64,000 nt of DNA from Nilaparvata lugens. Taxonomy: Eukaryota; Arthropoda; Insecta; Hemiptera; Delphacidae. The notes beneath the pieces were generated by a model. It saw nothing but the letters and a program-made list of their open reading frames with translations. It did not search any database and was not told where the DNA came from. The stretch is from the NCBI RefSeq assembly GCF_014356525.2, contig NC_052504.1, positions 63,294,086 through 63,358,085 on the forward strand, given 5' to 3'. A program made the translations under genes and the position numbers. Shown one piece after another: positions 26,170-38,100 of this stretch (within the stretch, counting starts at the first letter, position 1; each line of letters starts with the position of its first letter).

Positions 26170-29100
26170 CTCGGTCATTCTCTGCTATGAGGATCTGATG
26201 GTAGCCACTTCGAAGATCCAAAGTGGTGAATTACTGGCATTTGCCCAGACTTTCAAGGGTCTCATTTATCAAGGGTAGTGGGTAGGCATCTGCCTTAGTG
26301 ATTTGATTAAGGGCTCAAAAGTCGGTGCAGAAACGGTATTTAACACTTCCACACAACACACTAACATCTGTGGTTTTCTTCCTTACCAATACAACTGGTG
26401 CACTCCAGGGGCTAGTGGAAGGAACTATCACTCTCGTTTTTAGCATTTCAGTTATATGTTTTTCAACAACTGGTCTTAGATTAAATTGATGGAACCCTGT
26501 AAGGTCTTTTTGTTATAGGTTAATTTTCATTAGTTGGGATACGGTGCTATACATTGACACTAAAGCCCTCTAGTCCTGGCTCTTCAAAAACATGAGAATA
26601 CTGTTGTAGCACTGCTCGCAGAATCTTGGCATCACTTGAAGAAAGGTGAACCAGTTTGTCTTGCAATTCCAGTTTAAGCTTCTCATCAGTTTTATTCAAT
26701 GTTGCAACCTGAATATCTGGTTCAACATTTTGGATAAATTCTGCTTGTCCCATTAACTGTTTCCGATGAATAGAGATAAGACTTGAAATCAGATTCATCA
26801 CACTCATCACTGTCTGTCCATGATTCGATTTATGTATGCTTCTACCAATCTGTAGACCTGAGGGGAGAGGGATGGGCTCAATAAGGACATCTTCCTTGTG
26901 AATCTCCTGGTTTGTTGTTACTTCTATCAGCATTTCTGACTGAGCTGGTACCAACACAAGTGAATGAACTCCAAAGGTGAACTCTTCTGTTTTCTTAGAT
27001 TTATAACCTTCTTTAGCCTTAACCTTTAATGTGGATGTGAATTCAGGGTTTGATATCCCCTTTTCATTTTTCTGTTGTTTGATTCCTGACTCTGCCCAGG
27101 GGTGCCTATCCCCCCAACGTCTATGACGCCAATCCCCCCCCGAATGAACCAAAGATCCTTATTTTTGGGTCTTCCTGTTAAACAAGTGAGAGTAGGATGT
27201 GGGACTATTGAATAACAAGTAAGCTGAATTTTGGGGCTGTACGCCTCACAAACTACAACTTTAGGAGTCCTAAATACGAAATATTGTAGCTTCAACTACA
27301 TACCGTCGACCGGGGTGACTTTGTCCCACCTCGCGGAAAAATATTCAAATCAGTTTATCTCCGATCTCTGTTATCCGAAATCGATGTTCAACATTGATAC
27401 CCGTAGCCCTGATCATTATCGAGGTTCTACAATCGATCGATATATATGTCGAATCTCGATATATTAGTTGAATTATCGACATAAAACCTAACTGCTTGCT
27501 TCATCTTGTGATTTTCATCTTATTTCTAAGAGACTTATGATATCGGCAAGTACATTTTATGTTTGCCTATTTATTATATTTAAATTGGTATATCCATAAT
27601 ATCCATAGTTGAACTGGTTAGGGATCTGTTACTAGTTAAATACGAGGTCATTTTTAGGTTAAACTTGGGGTGACTTTGTCCTAGTATAAAAATTTTGTTA
27701 TTATGCAGGATATGATGCAAATACAATTCAAAATATAATGAATTTTACCTAATAAAACAAAATATTCACCTTGCTTGAAATTGATACGTTTTCAATATTC
27801 ATTTTTTGCTGATTCTGCAGTTGGAGCCATCATGCCATAAGATTTTTAGGCAGCAGAAACTGATTTTTTGAAGTGGATTTCATTTGGTTTTTATGTCATT
27901 GTTCATTTTAAAGGTTAACAGTTGGTTTCACTTTGTAACTCTTGAAAATTAACTTTTTTCCATATATTTTTCAAAGTGAGACAAAGTCACCCTAACCCCT
28001 CGTTTACATTGTCTCTTATTTTCAAAAAAATATATCTTTGTTAAAGTTGAGAAAAATACTAACTTTTTAAAATGAAAAATACTCTTCAAACATTACAAAG
28101 TGCAATAAAAAATATTGCAAGGCATTTGTTGCAACTTAAGTATTGATTGCAAGCTGTTGAAAATTTCAATTCTCCAAAATTGGGACAAGTCACCCCGGTT
28201 CACTGGTACCTTATTTTCCCAACTGGAACTGTTATTCTCACTGTAACCGAGCTTCTGGTTAGTATCCCTCTTGGACCCGGTGCTGGAAGGTGAGGAGAAT
28301 GCTTGCTGCTTGCAAGGATGCTGTCGTTCAAATAGTCTTTTTTCTGGCGAGGTTAACACTGGATGTTCTTGTAGATGAATGTTCTTGCGTTTATGCGCAT
28401 GTACTGAAACGATACGCTCCCGAATATTCGATCTGACTGTTTGATGTCGATCAATTAGTTGATCCATATTGACAACCATTATTTGATCCATATATTTGAA
28501 CTCAATATTTCCGATTGATTGACAGGTTGAAAGCCTGCCAGCTAATCCAAGTGCGGGAAAATCCTCAAGTTAAAATTCTCGATACGTTTTCCAAAAACCA
28601 GTAAGCTGCCGCTTACCCTGATAATAAGTAGTTTACATCATCAGCTGATCATCATTTACATCGTTGGGAAATACAAAGCAGTAATGAATAAATAAAAAAT
28701 AATAATAAAAGAATGAATAAAATAAAAATTATCAGAGAGAATCGGTCTTCTAGTGTAAAATTAATCCCCCCAAAAATTTCTATGACGCCGTTGGCGTCCC
28801 CCCCCCTGTAGGCACCCCTGACTCTGCCTCCTGGGTTTACTGTCTGAGTGCTCCTTTCCATTTGGCTGTAAACTACATTGATTGTACTAATCATTTTCGA
28901 CATAATTTTCTTGGCGAACTGTTGATTCAATACCCTTTTGTTCTAAACAACACCTCCTTTGCTGTCCTTCACTCAAGATATCTTCTTCACACATAGATAC
29001 CATCTTTGTTCCTTTTCTTATACTTAGCGTTTCAGCATAAACTCCTTCAAAGTAACATCACCATTATAAACATCAACCACAGCTCCCAACTTATCCAGTG

Positions 29101-32100
29101 CATCCAGGCCTATTAATCCATCTCCATATAGATCAATGTCTGCCACCACAAATGTATGCATGATGTTCACATGTGCAGCATCACAATCTACTCTTTGGTT
29201 GCCCTTAATTTTTATAATGTCTCCAGTCACTCCTCTTAGTATCATTGATTCACTAGTCATAGCCATAGGTAATCCTGGAATGGCCTCCTTGAGGATACTG
29301 ACCTCAGCCCCAGTGTCTATCAACATGTTCTTTTCTTGTTTGCCAATTCTCATCTTTAAAAAAATCCCACTTTTGGCTGTTGATAAACTGGGAACTGTGT
29401 ACTCCCTTAATCTTGGTGGCCGGGAAGCTGGGAAACCCCCGGCCCCAATTCGTTTGGGGTCCATCTTCGTCTGTCGTCATTGATGGACTCTGAACTTTGT
29501 ATTTACCAAGCATAAGCAGAATGCTGTGGGTCTCCAAACACAAAACAGAATTTCTGCTGACTTTTAGTTGTTTCAGTCTCTTGAATGGTGAAAGCCTGTT
29601 TTCTATCAATTGGTCTTCTATTAAATTTATTACGTCCTTTAATTTGTTGGGTAGCACAGTCCCTGGCAAAGTGTCCTCTACTTCCACAAGCAAAGCAAGT
29701 ATTGGCTTGCTGGTTAGAATAATTAGAGCTAAATTGTCGTTTCTGTACAGAACAAACACGGTGCCTCCCAGAGGGATCTGGTAATCCATTATCACACACT
29801 GTTGAAAACACATCCTGCTGCTGATTGGAGGCTACTAAAGCTATTCTCTCAATGCTGTCTCAATTGCTGATTCTAAGTTCGTAGCTGGGTGAGTTGTAGA
29901 TCTAGTCCTGCAGCACCCTGTAGACCCTGTATAAATGCTGTTAGAACAGTTCGTTTTATTTGTGCTTTTTCCCAAGAGGCTTCCTGTAGGTCTGCGGCCA
30001 TGGGAATAGCCTTCAATGCCGTTTGTAAACACCTATCAGCAAATGCTATGACACTTTCATCTTTTTTTTTTTTTTTTTTAATGCTACTAAGAGTGAGTAA
30101 CCACCTTTCGGGGTCGCAAGTTTCCTCTAAGCTTTGTATTAAAATTTTTTCATAGTCCTGAAATGTTCTACCCTCCTCTAATAGCTCCGGGTGTGCCTCT
30201 AGGCAAGTTAGAGCAGCTCCGGTTGTTTTCAACCTACAAATAAGTTTCATATCTTCATCTTTCCAATTTCCAGCTTTTCCTACTAGTTTTAGGTTTTGTG
30301 TGAATTTTTTAACATTTTGTTCACCTGCTTCTCCCGAAAATGATTTTATTAGACTTCCCTTCACATTACAATCCCCTCCAGTTAGAAAACCAGATGGTAC
30401 TTGGGCAAGAAACAACAGAGAAAAGGCAGATATATTTGCTAATCATCTGGAAGAAATCTTTCACTCAAACAACAAACATTCAATCTGAAAATGATCCTGA
30501 AGAAGATATAATAGATTATTTAGATACAGAGATTGATCTAGTTTTTATAAATGAGGTTCAAGAAGAAATAAAATATAATCTGGATAAAAAAAAGCATCTG
30601 GATTTGATCTTATTACAGGTGAAATCTTGAAGAAACTTTAAAAGAAAGGTATTGTCATGCTAACATTTATTCAATGCATCACTCCTATTACAGCATTTTC
30701 CTATAATTTGGAAGGTGGCAGAAGTCATTATGTTGCAATAGCCTGGGAAATGTCCTCAAGAAGCAAAATCGTACCGCCCAATATCTCTTCAAAGCTTTTT
30801 GAGAAATTACTAATGAAGAGATTGACTCTCATCATAAGTAGCAGAAATCTGATACCAGCCCATCAATTTGGTTTCAGGCAGAAGCACTCAACCCTGGACC
30901 AAGTAAGTACATAGAATCACCAATGTAATAGAGAATTCATTAGAGAAAAAATCGTTATGCTCAGCAATCTTCCTTGATGTGACACAGGCATTAGACAAAG
31001 TGTGGCATGTAGGACTGATCAATAAACTTCATAAAATTCTTTCCACTCAACTTGTAAAACTTTTAAAATCATACATCACCAACAGATTGTTCAGAGTAAA
31101 ACAAGGTGACTACGTCTCTGAATTGAAGGAAATAAGGGCTGGAGTTCCACAAGGTAGTGTTCTTGGACCAGTTCTTTATGTGCTGTACTCAAGCGATCTT
31201 CCTGAATTGGATGCAGTGACAATTGTTACTTTTGCTGATAATACTGCAATACTGGCAGAAGGGGAAACAGTATAAGAAGCATTCACAAAACCACAGAATG
31301 CTATCCATGATCCGATTCGAATAAATCTGAATGGGAATGTAGTACCACACATCAAAATATCTTGGAATGACTCTTGACGCCAAGTTGAAAATTATTAAAT
31401 ATAATTGTTCAATTAAAGAAAAGAGCATATGAAGATGAAAAGGAGCGAGCTAGGACTCAAATGCAGTAAAAACTATTGGCTGTTGGGCCGACAATCATAA
31501 CTTTCATTGGACAACAAAATATTGATTTACAAACAAATTTAAAAACCTGTCGGTACTTATGGAATTCAGCTTTGGGGCTGCTCTAGAACTTCTAACATCA
31601 ATCAGATTCAAACATTCCAAAACAAAGTACTGCGGATAATGGTGAATGCGCCCTGGTACATAAGGAACATCGATTTGCACAGAGATCTGCATATCCCCTA
31701 TGTGACCAGTGAGATAAGACGATTGGCAGTCCATCATGAGTCACGCCTTCATCAACACGAAAACACCGAAGTCATCCAACTTCTAGACAACACTGAACTC
31801 ACAAGAAAGTTAAAGTTAACAAAGCCCTTTGAGTTGGTGTAGTGCTAGTGAAGTGAAAAAAGTGTATTAAATAAAAGTGTAGTGAAAGAATTTAAAGTAG
31901 TGAAATTGTAGATTGGAACTGTATGCTTCACTGGATGACTAAAAAAAATTAATATTTGAGGATAAGGAATAAGAGAACAAAGTTAATGGTTACTCCTAGT
32001 GACTTCTATAGTGACTTTAATAGTGAGTATTAATAGAAATTATAAAAAAATCGTTATTCAAATCTATCAATATTGATATCATCTACATAGGTCTTATCTA

Positions 32101-35100
32101 CTTTTTAAAGATTGTGTCTTAGAGGATCTAATTTGCTGTTTCATAATATTCTAGTAAATTCTTGAATAACAGTCTCAATTAATATTACCTCTTCTACCAC
32201 TATAATCCACAGCAACTTGAATAACTTGAAACATTTGTAAATTTTCAATCTATTAATTTTCATCACAATAATTTTGTCTATTCATAGTTTTAGTACGTCG
32301 TATACACAGACATAGTCAATGAAAATGTTTTCAATTCTCACAATTGATTTATATATATACATTTTTTGGGAATTCCACGCCTACCTGTAAATAATTCTCT
32401 CTCTATGCTTATATGGAACACATTTATTCGCCAAAAATTCCACTTAATTCACGAAATGGTCAATCGGATGTTCCATTGTAGGACATACTTCTACTAAATA
32501 ATTATGAACGTTTGAATTTTTAATTCCAGCTTTATCGATGTTGCGATTTACATTGCAGGTATATGTCATCAACAAAACATCGGATTCGCAGTGTGTGGAG
32601 GGCGTGAGACCTGGCTATTGTAGAGTAGGTGCTTTATCCGAGAGGCTGGGATTCATGTCGATAGCTGGAAGGAAGAAGAATAATGCGAAAATTGCAAGAA
32701 AGCTATTCACCGATAATCATTTACCTCTGAGTGGGCCAAACTCGGTAGTGGGACGATCGTTTGTGATCTATGATGACCACGGTCCCAAAGCAAGAGGCGA
32801 CCGATTAGCTTGCAGCAGGTAATATTATGTTTGATATTTTATTCTCCAAAACATATATATGTAATTTCCTTCCAACAATAATTTATCATCGCAATGAACA
32901 TGTTCGATTGAATAAATTTTTCCGTTATCATAATTTTTTGTAATTCTAACGACAAAAACGAGTTTCTTGAAATTTAATGTCCAACGCTTCCAAGGCTATT
33001 TAGTTTCTACAGTTGAAAAATACTTTATTGGCTTCTATCAACGTCCTTGAAACTATCAATTTGCTAGCTTTGTTATAAAATGTTTCTATTTGATTTATGA
33101 TTTATCAATAAAAATCCATAAAGCTATCAAATCTGATACATTCAAATTTAAATTAATTATTAAAACAACGTTTTATACATGCTTTGAGCTATTTCAGTCG
33201 AATATGGTTTGACGTTTGATACTTTTTTTTATGTTCTTGCTCATTTTGATATCTGAATAATACAGTACTAATTATGTAACGTATAACTAGGGTACATCAT
33301 AACCCTCACTTCTTAAATTTTGATACTATCCTTTTTATTGAATGTAGTCTGTAATCTGCGTAATACAATTATTCTATCTAGAATAACGGGAATATTCCGA
33401 CGAAAAGCTGTAATCCGTGACTGGTATGGAAACGGGATCGAAACGCCAGTTAGTGGTAAGATGGAGTTCTATCAAGAAACAGAGTACGACGTTGTTGACA
33501 TGGAGTTCAACATAGAGAACCTAGAAGGCGTATCTGCCTACAATATACATCAAGTGAGCCATCACGTTTCGATACGGGTGATGGGAACACAACCTAAATT
33601 ACTGGAGAAAAATCTACTGGTTCTATTATATAACCAATTTATGAATAACTCCTAATGCTAAACTATGCACTGTACTTTCACAATGCATGAAAACTTCTTT
33701 TACATGAACTCTATTGATAACTTAATTGTTCAATTTTAAAGCGTTGCTACTTGTAGAATTTTTAACTAGCTATTAACCTAGTTTCTACTGTGAAAATGTA
33801 TGCAATTGATGTCCCAATTCAAAATTATTATCTTGGCTGAGTGAAATAACTGCTCTTTTCAAGTGATTTGTTAACTCACTTGATTCCAAAGGAAGAATAT
33901 TGATAAGTTTTCATTTATGGTAAGCGGTAACATGCTATTTGGATTTGGAGAAATTTGTCGAGTTTCAAGTGAACATTTATATCTGGAATAAATGTTAAAA
34001 ATATGATTAGATTTGTATTCTAGGGGTATGAGAGATTTTCCAAATTGATGAGTCATGCATTGTGTCTGAACATGAATCTACTTTGGGTGTTTTTTTACAG
34101 GTATAGAACTTTAATTTGGCATTACTGTTCAAGATGGCCACCGATTCAACAGTTGTTAAGTGATTTATTCTCAGATTCGTTTGGCAATTTATCATGAATA
34201 AACTTACCCCTAAACAATGCTTGCAAATAGTGCAATTTTATATCGAAAATAACAGTTCTATGCGGAATACGTATCGCGCCCTACATCCATTTTATCGTCG
34301 ACAAAATCGTCCATCAGATCAGTTAATTCGATTACACATGGAATGTTTTCCCACCACGTTTACTCTTATTGATAATTCGCATCCCCACAGACACCGTACG
34401 GTGCGTACAGAAGAAGCTATTGCTACTGTAGAGCGTAGCATTGAGGAATACCCGAATGAGTCCATCCGCCATCGAGCACAGGAATTGAATATGTGTCCAT
34501 CCACTTTATGGAAGATTACTAACTTTTTCATTACTGGATTGAACAACCATGATGTCCAGGAGCTGGGGTTCACACAGCTCGTGCCACAATTGATTTATTG
34601 AAAGACACGATTGGTGATAATTTCACGTCTTGGACCTGTGAATTGGTTTCCAAGATCTCGTGTTTTATCACCGCTAGACCACTTTTTGTGGGGCTATGTA
34701 AAGTCATTGGTCTATGCGGATAAGCGATAAACGCCAGAAATAATATTTAAAATGAATTGCGAAAATTAAATTGAAAGATTATCTCCCGATAAAAAAAATT
34801 TATGTCAATCCATTGTTGTTTTATTGCAATTTAAAGTTCTATGCCTCTAAAAAACACCCGTTACTTTGATTTGTACGCGCACACTTGTTCCCATATCTGA
34901 ATTTGTATAATAGACTAAACTAGCAAAGACAGAACGCTGAATTTTTCCTGCATGTTTATATCCATAATCTTCCTGTTGATATATTTATACGTTGTTATTG
35001 TTTTTCATTGAATTATTCTTGAAAAGGTTTCCTCTAGTTCATCCCTTCCTATCGTGGTGCTTGAAAATGCTTTATAGAAATAAATTGAAGTCTACTTCAC

Positions 35101-38100
35101 TTCATAGATTGAGCATGATAAAAAATAATTAAAATGTATTGTACAAAGGTTCTTTGTTGGTTGTGGTAATGATATGCATATTGTAAAGTTCCTGATCATT
35201 ACAGTATGGTGATAAAATAGCATCCTTATTCATTAATAAATTTGTATGGATAAAATTTGAACACTTGTTACTCTTTTCCTCAATTAAAATAGTCTTAGGC
35301 CCTATCTGTTACTTATGAGTTATATTTTAAATGTTTTATATTAGTTACTGGCACTTGTTTTATGTGTTATTTCAACCTTCTAGTCGTGACCCTAAGTTTC
35401 TCTTACGTTAGTCGTGAGCCTGGGTCCTAGGCACCTTTTTCATCATGAATATATTTTTATATATATCATATCTCAAGGCAAAATGCTATTTTTTATTTCA
35501 ATGTGTCCAAGAGATACTTATGAGTGCAGAGAGCACTTGTGGAAAGCAAAAATGGATTTTAATTATAATTTCAAAAATGAATTAGAGAAAACCTGAATTT
35601 TAGTACAGTGAAAAAGTAACGTTTGGTTATTATTCTATATAAAATGAACCAAAAATTATAGTGATGAATACTGTGATAGATAGGTCATTACTACTAGAAA
35701 GATAGGTCATTGTTCACTCTTAGGGTAGTTTTTAATCTACCCTCAAGTTCATGTTGCAAAATCTTTGCAAAACTCATGAAATTACACTGATCTATTATAG
35801 ATCCTAAAACCTACATGAAAATCTACTAAAAACATAATATAATCATATAAAGTTCACTTTTGGGGGAGGTTTAGTGTCCCTGGAATCACATCAAGTTCAT
35901 TAGTTTCACTATCATCCTACTCAGGGTCAGTACTCTTATTCTGCGCCATGAATTTATCTCTAGCATCTCTAATGTCATTGAAATAGAGATCTAGAGGTCA
36001 ATGTGTACATTCTTGAAGTCTCAAATTATCATATTTTGACTGCTTGAATCCAATCACTATTACATAAAAATGTACATTTGAAAAAAATGTATATCATAAT
36101 GTATAAAGAGATGTATAAAGAATATCATATTGACTGCTTGAATCCAATCACTATAACATAAAAATGTACATTTGAAAGAAATGATAAATTAACGTTTGTC
36201 GTGATCCTTGGGGTCCTGGGGACCGAAAAGCGTAATTTCGCGCACGAAAACAATCCACAGAGCAACTCTATACCAAGGTTAATTGTCTACTGAAATGAAT
36301 TAACATTGGTCACAATAGGCAGTAAAGCGAACGGCAGCTGAATTATAACTAAAACAAAAATTGCCTGGGTTCCTACTAAAACCCAGGGTCACGACTAGAA
36401 GGTTAAAGTAAAAATATAGTATATTTGATTATTAAAGTTTTTATTTGCTTCTTCATGAAACAAGTCTGTGTGGTAACCTCAATCAATTGATTCACCACTT
36501 AATGATAATTATTTATCATTTTTCTATTACATTTTTAGGGATATTCATTGAAGTGAATCAGGATATCTCTTTACCTTATGACGTTCGCAGTTACTGAAGC
36601 TCTCTAGTTGAGTTGTTATTCACATAGAATGTGATGAAAACATATGAATTTTATAGTTTTAATATCTGAATTCAGTTATTAAAATGTTATTTTTTTATAG
36701 TACAGCTCTTTTATCATGAGTATAGGATTATGAAGTTCTGCTGTTGAAAAAACACAACTACAGAACACATTTATCTATTGAAGTTGAATGCAGATGTTGT
36801 CAAGTGATCCGTTATCTTATTACAGATGCCCGTTCAAGAGCAACTAGAATTCCCTTGCGAGCAGTCTGCTCTGAACTCGCAGTACGACCCGTACGAGACA
36901 GCAGCGAGGCCCGTTCCTCGGCCGGGTGAGGGAACCCCTGACCAGTACCCGGTCGGTGACCTCGGAGGGAAGTTCGGTCTGCTCGACAACAAAACAGCCA
37001 TCAAACAGGCCGCCTACAACGACTCTTCCATGCAGATCTTCGGACAACAGAGCATTTTGGGTCGATCAATTGTTCTGCTCAGGAAGGATCATACCAGGTT
37101 TAATTTACTAAATTCACTTTCATGAATGTGTACTACTGTTCTGATTGAGCTAATTCTATAAGGGAGTTTATCTGAATTGTTTTTCAGTTCTAAAACTGTT
37201 TAAACCAACCAGCTGTACCAAGTGTAAATTGGAGATAATTATACATTTACACAAAATTACCAAGTATCACTTGAGTACTTTTAGAATTTTATAAAGTGAT
37301 TGTTCCAAATCCCTGTGATCAATAAATGCAAAACTCATATGCTTTCCTTGCAATAAACTCATTAGTAATGAATCCCTTGAACATTTCCTTCAATTTTATG
37401 TGATCTTTGTATTGTTATAGTAGAATGTAACAGTTAACAACAGAACATCAACAAATAATAAACCAATAGTAACACATCTAATCAAGTTTTTTATCTATTC
37501 ATCTATTTTTTATTTGATCATTTATTTATTGCTCTGTTGGACTACATATTTACCTATTTTTTATTTTTCATTTATTTATTTCATCTATTGGGCTAAAAAA
37601 CTAATACAATATTAATTTAAAAAGAGAGTCCCCCAAGGTCTTCTAAGATTGTCTGTAGTTTTTAATCAATCTACTATTTTCAATATCTCATTTTTTCAAT
37701 TATTATTTTCCAGATGGTCATGTGGTACAATTGAGAGAGGGTATGCTCCTACAGAGGCTAGAGAATTGAGAGCTATCGCTTCATTCCATCATCCTCTGGG
37801 TTTTGCCTGGGGTTATATTCGCATGGTTAGTATCAACATCATTATTCTTATTTTTTCTGATCTTTCAAAATTAAAAACAAATGTCCCAATTTAATTTACC
37901 GCACATATTACTTCGATTCTGTTAGTAAGAAATTTTACTTTAACGCAAAACTACCATAGTATAATAAGTATATCTTCTTCTTCTTCTTCTGACATTACAG
38001 CTCTTTCTCGCACTAGAGCCCTCCACACATCACGGTCACATGCCTTTCGTCTCCATGCCACAACTCCCGTCCTCTGGAGATCATCCTCCACTTCATCCTC

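Larger units (their letters stand above)
27097..28820. mobile_element. hAT-type non-autonomous DNA transposon inside gypsy-1
   Basis: The element starts CAGGGGTGCCTA and ends TAGGCACCCCTG, inverted repeats of 12 bases followed inwards by C-rich/G-rich stretches (CCCCCC near 27111, the same near 28800). A perfect 8-bp duplication (ACTCTGCC) flanks it, the hallmark of hAT transposition. On the minus strand the gypsy linker reads continuously from one side to the other when the element is skipped, which confirms the borders. There is no transposase. It carries a second inverted-repeat element (27301-28208) and an unexplained ORF (28093-28491). Confidence 0.88.

Noticed and set aside
26075..26278. 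ORF with repeated FLSF units
   Set aside because: It is the translation of the (TTTC)n LINE tail.
32538..32558. ATG just upstream of exon 5 as a gene start
   Set aside because: It lies before the CATTGCAG acceptor, and exon 4 joins in frame, completing domain 2.
33347..33381. Earlier acceptor AATGTAG for exon 6
   Set aside because: In the frame carried over from exon 5 it gives a stop within two codons.
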